Positions 1-3,734 of a DNA stretch of 5,133 nt are shown piece after piece. Every line of letters begins with the position of its first letter. Positions within the stretch are counted from its first letter, which is position 1. The DNA is taken from positions 1-5,133 of the forward strand of contig NVVU01000034.1 of the NCBI GenBank assembly GCA_002733485.1, read 5' to 3'. A model generated the notes under the pieces. The model was given only the letters and a program-made list of their open reading frames with translations, did no database searches and was not told where the DNA came from. The DNA comes from Robiginitomaculum sp. Lineage in GTDB: Bacteria; Pseudomonadota; Alphaproteobacteria; Caulobacterales; Maricaulaceae. Position numbers and translations under genes: made by a program.

Positions 1-1355
1 TCATAGACCAGCCGTTCATGGGCGGCGTGCTGGTCAACGATGACTATGCCGTCCTCTGTCTGGGTGACGATATAGGTTTCATGCACCTGCGCCCGGGCCG
101 CGCCCAAAGGCAGGTGTTGCGTTTCTTCAATTTGCGCCGTTTGTTGCATTTCATGATGGGCCGAAGGGGCATCAAAGGCGGCAAAGCGCGTATTTTCGCC
201 CATACTTGGCCGAGGCGTGCTGTGTTGCGACCAGGGGGCCGCGCTTTGGTAAGGTGGAGGATTTCCATCATTGCTTTGCGCACCCTCGGGCCTTGCCCGG
301 CCCAGTGCAAAACCCGCCGTTGTGGTCGAGGCCCGGTGCCCGGCATTTGCCAGACCATGACGTAATGCCCCGACGATCAGCCCGCGCACAAGGCCTGGAT
401 CAACAAAGCGCACTTCGGCCTTGGCCGGGTGCACATTCACATCCACCTTGTGCGGGTCCAGATCAACAAACAGCGCCAGCGCCGGATGGCGATCACGGGC
501 GAGAAAATCCGCATAGGCCCCGCGCACCGCGCCGTGCAGTAATTTATCGCGTACCGGGCGACCATTGACGAACAGATATTGATGCCGGTTCGATCCCTGA
601 TGATAGGTCGGCAGACCGGCAAAGCCGGTAACGCGTACACCTTCGCGCTCCTGATCGATAGCAATGGAATTTTGCGCAAAATCGCGGCCAAGTATATCAT
701 CCAGCCGCGCCAGTCTTGCCGCTTCATCTGTGCCTTTGGCCATCAGGCGAAGCGAGGTGCGCCCATTGCTGGACAGGGTAAACGCCACATCGGGGCGGGC
801 CATGGCCAGACGTTTGATCACGTCGGAAATGGCCATGCTTTCGGCGCGCTCGGATTTTAGAAACTTTAGTCGCGCCGGCACCGCAAAAAAGAGATCGCTT
901 ACCTCGATACGTGTGCCGCTAAGGCCCAAGGGCGGTGCCGGTTCCGGCCCGCTTTGCGTGCCGCCATGCACCCGCAGCGCCCAGGCATCTTCACCGCTGC
1001 GCTGGGTGGAAAGGTTAAGCCGCGCCACCGAACCAATGCTGGGCAGCGCCTCGCCGCGAAAACCCATGGTGGATATGGCCAGCAAATCCCAATGTCCATC
1101 CGCATCCGGGGCCAGTTTTGAGGTGGCGTGTCGCTCGACCGCCAAAAGCAATTCATCACGGCTCATGCCATGGCCATCATCATTGATAACAATGCGCGCT
1201 TTGCCGCCCTCTTCCACCGTAATATCTACGCTTTGGGCCTGCGCATCCAGCGCATTTTCCACCAATTCCTTGACCACGCTGGCCGGGCGTTCAACCACCT
1301 CGCCAGCGGCGATACGGTTGATGGTCTCAAGGGGAAGTCGGCGCAATGTGCTCAT
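1..1355 (-). CDS. mutL: DNA mismatch repair protein MutL (3' end outside window)
   Basis: MutL is the ATP-dependent dimeric matchmaker of methyl-independent mismatch repair; it couples MutS recognition to strand incision. The frame is open from ATG at 1355 to the window edge (451 complete codons plus two bases). Visible GHKL ATPase motifs are KELVENALD with catalytic-type Glu30 and Asn34, NDDGHGM at 58-64, ATSK at 77-80 and GFRGEAL at 98-104. The transducer part has FVNGRPVRD (262-270) and DVNVHPAK (305-312). A Pro/Gln-rich linker spans about 331-415, and the C-terminal domain begins near 416. The last complete residues, DQHAAHERLVY (441-451), followed by a codon starting GA, fit the DQHA(X)2E(X)4E endonuclease metal site, so this is the nicking type rather than the E. 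coli MutH-dependent type. The ATG has no clear Shine-Dalgarno sequence; a G7 run lies about 13 nt upstream. The gene follows the membrane-protein gene by 31 nt with no terminator seen, so cotranscription is likely. Identification is very secure. Confidence 0.97.
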   Translation of the reverse strand, partial: MSTLRRLPLETINRIAAGEVVERPASVVKELVENALDAQAQSVDITVEEGGKARIVINDDGHGMSRDELLLAVERHATSKLAPDADGHWDLLAISTMGFRGEALPSIGSVARLNLSTQRSGEDAWALRVHGGTQSGPEPAPPLGLSGTRIEVSDLFFAVPARLKFLKSERAESMAISDVIKRLAMARPDVAFTLSSNGRTSLRLMAKGTDEAARLARLDDILGRDFAQNSIAIDQEREGVRVTGFAGLPTYHQGSNRHQYLFVNGRPVRDKLLHGAVRGAYADFLARDRHPALALFVDLDPHKVDVNVHPAKAEVRFVDPGLVRGLIVGALRHGLANAGHRASTTTAGFALGRARPEGAQSNDGNPPPYQSAAPWSQHSTPRPSMGENTRFAAFDAPSAHHEMQQTAQIEETQHLPLGAARAQVHETYIVTQTEDGIVIVDQHAAHERLVY

Positions 1356-1370
1356 GGGCCAACTGTCGCC
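1213..1370. repeat. Direct repeat, copy A (5' end of intact mutL)
   Basis: This is the functional copy of a repeat of roughly 158 bp. Bases 1281-1360 match 2861-2940 with 7 differences, including an unbroken 40-base-scale match over the start of the gene interrupted only near 1323-1330. Bases 1213-1277 match 2791-2855 with about 11 differences. Both copies have the same orientation and lie 1.58 kb apart, bracketing marR and the membrane-protein gene. Confidence 0.88.
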
Positions 1371-1386
1371 CCCCCGGCCATATTGG

Positions 1387-2073
1387 TCAAGTCAGGCGCG
1401 CCGTCCGCAAGTTTAAAAATGCCAGCATATGTATGGCCAACAGGAACGGCACCCCCATGGCCGGGATAATGCCCAGTGGGAAAATATTGATCTGGTCAAT
1501 CTGGTTCATTTGCGCGACAGGTACGCCCAGCGAGGACGCGCCCAGCGCAACAGCAACAAAGAAATCAAACGTGCCGGCCATGTGCAATCGCTTGGCCAGT
1601 TTTAAGGCCCCCGGTGTTTTGCGGGCCAATGCCAGCGCCACAAAAGGCGCCATCACGGCCACAGCAATATCGCCAAGCCCGGCGGCAAAAGCAAAAACGG
1701 CGGTGACCGTGCCGTAATACCACATCACGATAAAGGCAAAGCCAATGGTGCGCGTGGCGTGCATCACCGTCAGCAAAGCCAGGTCAAGCCCCGCTACCCA
1801 GCGCCGAAAGGCCTTGGAGAGGCCGTAGGCCAGTAAAATGAAAAGAGACGGGGTGAGGATCATCCCCATCAGTAATTTTGGCGGCTCGCTATTGATGGTG
1901 CCAAAGGCATTCATTGCAATGCCTGCGCCCCCCAATATCAACCACAACCCCGCCAGAGTCAGCATGAAGATGGTGGTCGAATGCAGGGGTTTGCGCGCGT
2001 CCCCCGATGATTGCGCCTGTGCATTTTCGCTCAGTGTTTGGGATTGAGTTTGAGATTGAGATTGGGATGTCAT
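1387..2073 (-). CDS. Six-helix integral membrane protein of unknown function
   Basis: This 228-residue inner-membrane protein does not match a family I recognise. The N-terminal ~30 residues are polar and low in complexity (SQSQSQTQSQT from residue 3), probably a disordered cytoplasmic tail with no signal peptide. Six hydrophobic stretches follow, at about 33-56, 67-85, 96-119, 122-149, 168-187 and 199-221, the usual look of a small polytopic protein. Charged residues sit in the short loops (KAFRR near 87-91, RK and KLAKR near 151-162). No transporter or enzyme signature is visible. I chose ATG 2073 over ATG 2085, four codons upstream, because GGAG at 2080-2083 sits 6 nt before 2073, whereas 2085 has no ribosome binding site and directly abuts a palindrome. 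The gene follows marR in the same direction, so it is probably a target of that regulator, perhaps in export or membrane stress; this role is inference from context only. Confidence 0.85.
   Translation of the reverse strand: MTSQSQSQTQSQTLSENAQAQSSGDARKPLHSTTIFMLTLAGLWLILGGAGIAMNAFGTINSEPPKLLMGMILTPSLFILLAYGLSKAFRRWVAGLDLALLTVMHATRTIGFAFIVMWYYGTVTAVFAFAAGLGDIAVAVMAPFVALALARKTPGALKLAKRLHMAGTFDFFVAVALGASSLGVPVAQMNQIDQINIFPLGIIPAMGVPFLLAIHMLAFLNLRTARLT
2037..2070 (-). repeat. In-frame hexanucleotide repeat encoding Ser/Thr-Gln pairs
   Basis: Between codons 2 and 12 of the membrane-protein gene the coding strand repeats a unit close to TCTCAA/ACTCAA/TCCCAA about five times, giving alternating Ser/Thr-Gln. 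The unit is six bases, so gain or loss of a copy would change tail length without breaking the frame. Confidence 0.7.
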
Positions 2074-2083
2074 GCTATTCTCC
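2074..2083 (-). promoter_or_regulatory. Ribosome binding site that decides the membrane-protein start
   Basis: On the minus strand GGAG is followed by AATAGC and then ATG at 2073, a well-spaced Shine-Dalgarno sequence. It overlaps the alternative upstream ATG at 2085, which makes that upstream start unlikely. Confidence 0.7.
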
Positions 2084-2087
2084 ATAA

Positions 2088-2099
2088 GTGTAGATACAC
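2088..2099. promoter_or_regulatory. Candidate MarR operator, site 1 (upstream of membrane-protein gene)
   Basis: GTGTAGATACAC is an inverted repeat of two perfect 5-bp arms with a 2-base centre. It lies 14 nt upstream of the chosen start of the membrane-protein gene and just downstream of a possible -10 box (TATAAA on the minus strand, 2101-2106), a position where a bound repressor would block initiation. Read on the minus strand as GTGTATCTACAC it matches site 2 upstream of marR (2691-2702) at 10 of 12 bases. MarR proteins bind short palindromes as dimers; assignment to this regulator is inferred. Confidence 0.55.
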
Positions 2100-2103
2100 G
2101 TTT

Positions 2104-2117
2104 ATAAATATATTTAT
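2104..2117. promoter_or_regulatory. 14-bp perfect AT-only palindrome in the marR/membrane-gene gap
   Basis: ATAAATATATTTAT reads identically on both strands. It sits in the 92-base gap between marR and the membrane-protein gene and overlaps the possible -10 box at 2101-2106. It could be part of an internal promoter or a protein-binding site. It has no G/C stem or U-run of its own to suggest a terminator. AT-rich promoters form such palindromes easily, so function is uncertain. Confidence 0.35.
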
Positions 2118-2164
2118 GCTCAGTTTCTTTGAAAGCTGATCGCCAGTATGCGGCGGTGCCTGCC

Positions 2165-2647
2165 TCAGCCGATCATAGCGGCGGCTTGGCCGAGGTGGTC
2201 CAGATTTGTACGTAAATGCTGCCAGTTTCCTGACCCCAGCTCGGCAAGGGTTTGTTTTTGCACAGAGCGCCATGATGGCAGAGCCGCGTCCAGCACCGCC
2301 CAGCCTTTAGTCGTTAGCGCCAGCCGTCTTGTGCGCGCATCCTGCCCATCAACCAGAGTTTGCGTCAGGTCAGCCTTATCCAGATGGCGTAAATTACGGG
2401 TCAGGGTGGTGCGCTCCATGCCCAATGCCTTCGCCGCTTCGGATAGGCTCGGCGCATCGGGCGTAGCCCCGATCAGGGCCAGAATTGAAAACTGGTTGGT
2501 GTTCAGGCCATGGGGTTTTAGCGCCCTGTCATACGACTGGCTGATCAGACGGGCAGCTTTACGCACGTTAAAACACACACATTCAGCAGCTTCGCGGGCC
2601 GCCTGCGCTGTGCTCTCGTTTTTGTTTGATGACTTTGATGTGTGCAT
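2165..2647 (-). CDS. MarR-family winged-helix transcriptional regulator
   Basis: This 160-residue protein has the length and layout of a MarR dimer-forming repressor. The N-terminal dimerisation helix includes VRKAARLISQSYDRAL (28-43) and is followed by GLNTNQFSILALIG (47-60). The helix-turn-helix runs about 67-92: SLSEAAKALGMERTTLTRNL, then RHLDKADL, the recognition helix starting near Glu78. The beta wing carries DGQDARTRRLALT (100-112), the classic D-x-R-x-R-x-x-x-L-T form. Cys23 and Cys25 lie just before the first long helix, close to where OhrR-type members carry a redox-sensing cysteine; whether they sense oxidants here is unknown. The ATG at 2647 has only a weak Shine-Dalgarno (CCGGA), and the next in-frame Met is at residue 77, inside the DNA-binding domain. 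The gene precedes the membrane-protein gene on the same strand, and similar palindromes lie upstream of both, suggesting autoregulation and control of that gene. Family assignment is secure; ligand and targets are not known. Confidence 0.93.
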   Translation of the reverse strand: MHTSKSSNKNESTAQAAREAAECVCFNVRKAARLISQSYDRALKPHGLNTNQFSILALIGATPDAPSLSEAAKALGMERTTLTRNLRHLDKADLTQTLVDGQDARTRRLALTTKGWAVLDAALPSWRSVQKQTLAELGSGNWQHLRTNLDHLGQAAAMIG

Positions 2648-2690
2648 TCCGGCTGACGACCCTATTTTGACGTTATTTCATTGTCATTGA

Positions 2691-2702
2691 GTGCATATAC
2701 AC
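2691..2702. promoter_or_regulatory. Candidate MarR operator, site 2 (upstream of marR)
   Basis: GTGCATATACAC is an imperfect palindrome, differing from its reverse complement at two positions. On the minus strand it reads GTGTATATGCAC, matching site 1 (2088-2099) at 10 of 12 bases, with AAA three bases further out in both cases. It overlaps the proposed -10 box of the marR promoter, 44 nt upstream of the marR start, as expected for autorepression. Confidence 0.55.
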
Positions 2703-2721
2703 CTTTTTGATCTATTTTCAA
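2694..2721 (-). promoter_or_regulatory. Predicted promoter of marR
   Basis: On the minus strand TTGAAA (2721-2716) is followed after 16 bases by TATATG (2699-2694), a reasonable sigma-70-like pair in an AT-rich stretch. It would give a leader of about 40 nt before the marR ATG. The -10 lies inside the candidate operator. This is by eye only, and other boxes are possible. Confidence 0.4.
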
Positions 2722-2790
2722 GGTATGGGGCTGAAAATAAGGAATGCGGGCTATTCGCCAATAATCCAATACGGACCTGTTGGTTCCTAT

Positions 2791-2935
2791 TCCACCGCTA
2801 TGTCTATGCTTTACAAATGCACATCCAGCGCATTTCCCACCAATTCCTTGACCACACGCTAGCCGGGCGTTCAACCACCTCGCCAGCGGCGATACGGTTG
2901 ATAGTTTCGGGGGGAAGTCGGCGCAATGTGCTCAT
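2791..2935 (-). pseudogene. mutL: Degenerate duplicate of the mutL 5' end (about 49 codons)
   Basis: This stretch repeats the start of the intact mutL gene of this window. From ATG 2935 it encodes MSTLRRLPPETINRIAAGEV and on through ERPASV, identical to MutL residues 1-27 except Leu9 to Pro. A 2-nt insertion (CAC to CACAC near 2851-2856) then shifts the frame. Correcting for it restores VKELVGNALDVHL, where MutL has VKELVENALDAQA, followed by a stop, then SIDIAVE and a second stop, against MutL QSVDITVEE. Similarity fades below about 2791, so the ATPase domain is cut off after its first motif. It cannot make a functional MutL. Many of the differences are transitions, as in unconstrained DNA. 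It is either the old mutL start left behind by an insertion, or a captured fragment of a related mutL. Confidence 0.9.
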
Positions 2936-2950
2936 GGGTTATATGTTGCC
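2791..2950. repeat. Direct repeat, copy B (decayed mutL 5' end)
   Basis: This is the degenerate partner of copy A, with a 2-nt insertion near 2851-2856. Similarity continues past the ATG to about 2950 (GTTGCC here against GTCGCC at 1365-1370). A further TCAAGT at 2967-2972 falls at the same offset as 1387-1392, which may be chance. No inverted repeats, integrase or transposase accompany the repeats. Confidence 0.85.
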
Positions 2951-2993
2951 AAGGGAAGGGGAAGCATCAAGTGATGGGGCAAGGAATTGGGGC

Positions 2994-3734
2994 TTACTTA
3001 GGACCTTTTTTCTTATTTATACCTTTGGCCAGTTTAGATGCTTCAGCATGTTTGTCGTCGTATATTGCATTTAACACTACGCTGAGCATTTTATATGCGT
3101 CTATTACATCTTCAGGTGTAAGCCCCCTGCCAGAGTGGCTGCCCGAATTTCCCAACCATTTAACAGCAAGCATTAGTGTTTTAATTTTTTCATATTTTGC
3201 TGGAAGAAGTTCAATTCTGTTATGCAGTGTGATTGTTTTGCGTTTGTGGTTTGCAATTTTATATCGCTTAACTTTCAAATCTGTAAGTATGTTTTCTAAG
3301 GCTATCCGGGCATGATTTGCCGCTGAGTCAAAATTACAAAAAAATAGAGAAAATGATTGATTTATCTCTTCAGCTATTTCGCTAGGAGTATCTTCCGGTA
3401 ATTTAAATATTTTCAAGTTTGGGTAAAAGTATTTGGGATAAAAGTACTCTGAAAAACATTGTCCGAACTCCTCATCAAGCCCCTCTTCAAGGCACCCAGT
3501 ACCTACGCTCGATACAACTCCTTCACACTGTTTATTCGCACACTTAAATACGCACGAATAGACAAACCTCAACCAATCAGGTTCCCAGTCACTATGACCT
3601 GTGCTTTTTTTTGAGTCTGCAGTTTCCACACGAAAAAAGGTTTGTCTATCTATAGATAATGTAGAACTCTCACATATTGGACACATCCAGCTTGGTACAT
3701 CGCTTATTGAAAAGCGTTTAGTGTATCGATTCAT
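2994..3734 (-). CDS. Zinc-ribbon protein with DUF4145-like C-terminal domain
   Basis: This 246-residue protein is of unknown function. Near the N-terminus CPIC (18-21) and the later Cys61, Cys65 and Cys70 (CVFKCANKQC) look like a zinc ribbon with a long insert. The C-terminal half resembles DUF4145: LPEDTPSEIAEEINQSF (112-128), then helical NHARIALENIL (140-150), HNRIELLPAKYEKI (171-184) and WLGNSGSH (193-200), matching the family's R-x-LE helix and 'R-x-x-GN-x-x-x-H' helix, here with Lys192 at the usual Arg position. The tail is Lys-rich. DUF4145 occurs alone and fused to restriction enzymes, and I recall it being grouped with HEPN-like all-helical domains; no activity can be assigned here. 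I chose ATG 3734 because AGGA at 3743-3746 sits 8 nt before it, and longer starts run inside the peptidase frame. It overlaps the peptidase stop by 17 nt, so translational coupling is likely. Composition is very AT-rich against its neighbours, suggesting transfer. Confidence 0.8.
   Translation of the reverse strand: MNRYTKRFSISDVPSWMCPICESSTLSIDRQTFFRVETADSKKSTGHSDWEPDWLRFVYSCVFKCANKQCEGVVSSVGTGCLEEGLDEEFGQCFSEYFYPKYFYPNLKIFKLPEDTPSEIAEEINQSFSLFFCNFDSAANHARIALENILTDLKVKRYKIANHKRKTITLHNRIELLPAKYEKIKTLMLAVKWLGNSGSHSGRGLTPEDVIDAYKMLSVVLNAIYDDKHAEASKLAKGINKKKGPK

Noticed and set aside
1356..1386. Possible terminator between the membrane gene and mutL
   Set aside because: GACCAA and TTGGCC could form a weak interrupted stem with a loop of about 20 bases, but there is no stable GC stem or U-run.
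664..1416. 250-codon plus-strand frame opposite mutL
   Set aside because: It is antisense to a clearly conserved mutL frame, is low-complexity Ser/Ala/Arg-rich and has no recognisable domain, as expected of a GC-rich shadow frame.
2074..2085. Upstream ATG at 2085 as start of the membrane protein
   Set aside because: It has no Shine-Dalgarno sequence, and its own bases form part of the Shine-Dalgarno for the ATG at 2073.
2148..2690. 180-codon plus-strand frame opposite marR
   Set aside because: It is antisense to an intact MarR gene with full helix-turn-helix and wing motifs, and has no domain of its own.
2662..2874. 70-codon minus-strand frame upstream of marR
   Set aside because: It runs through the frameshifted part of the mutL relic and the marR promoter. 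Its start is an in-frame codon inside the relic, it has no ribosome binding site, and its first residues are mutL codons read out of frame.
1213..2950. Insertion sequence or composite transposon
   Set aside because: The flanking repeats are mutL coding DNA. No terminal inverted repeats, short target duplications or transposase were seen between them.
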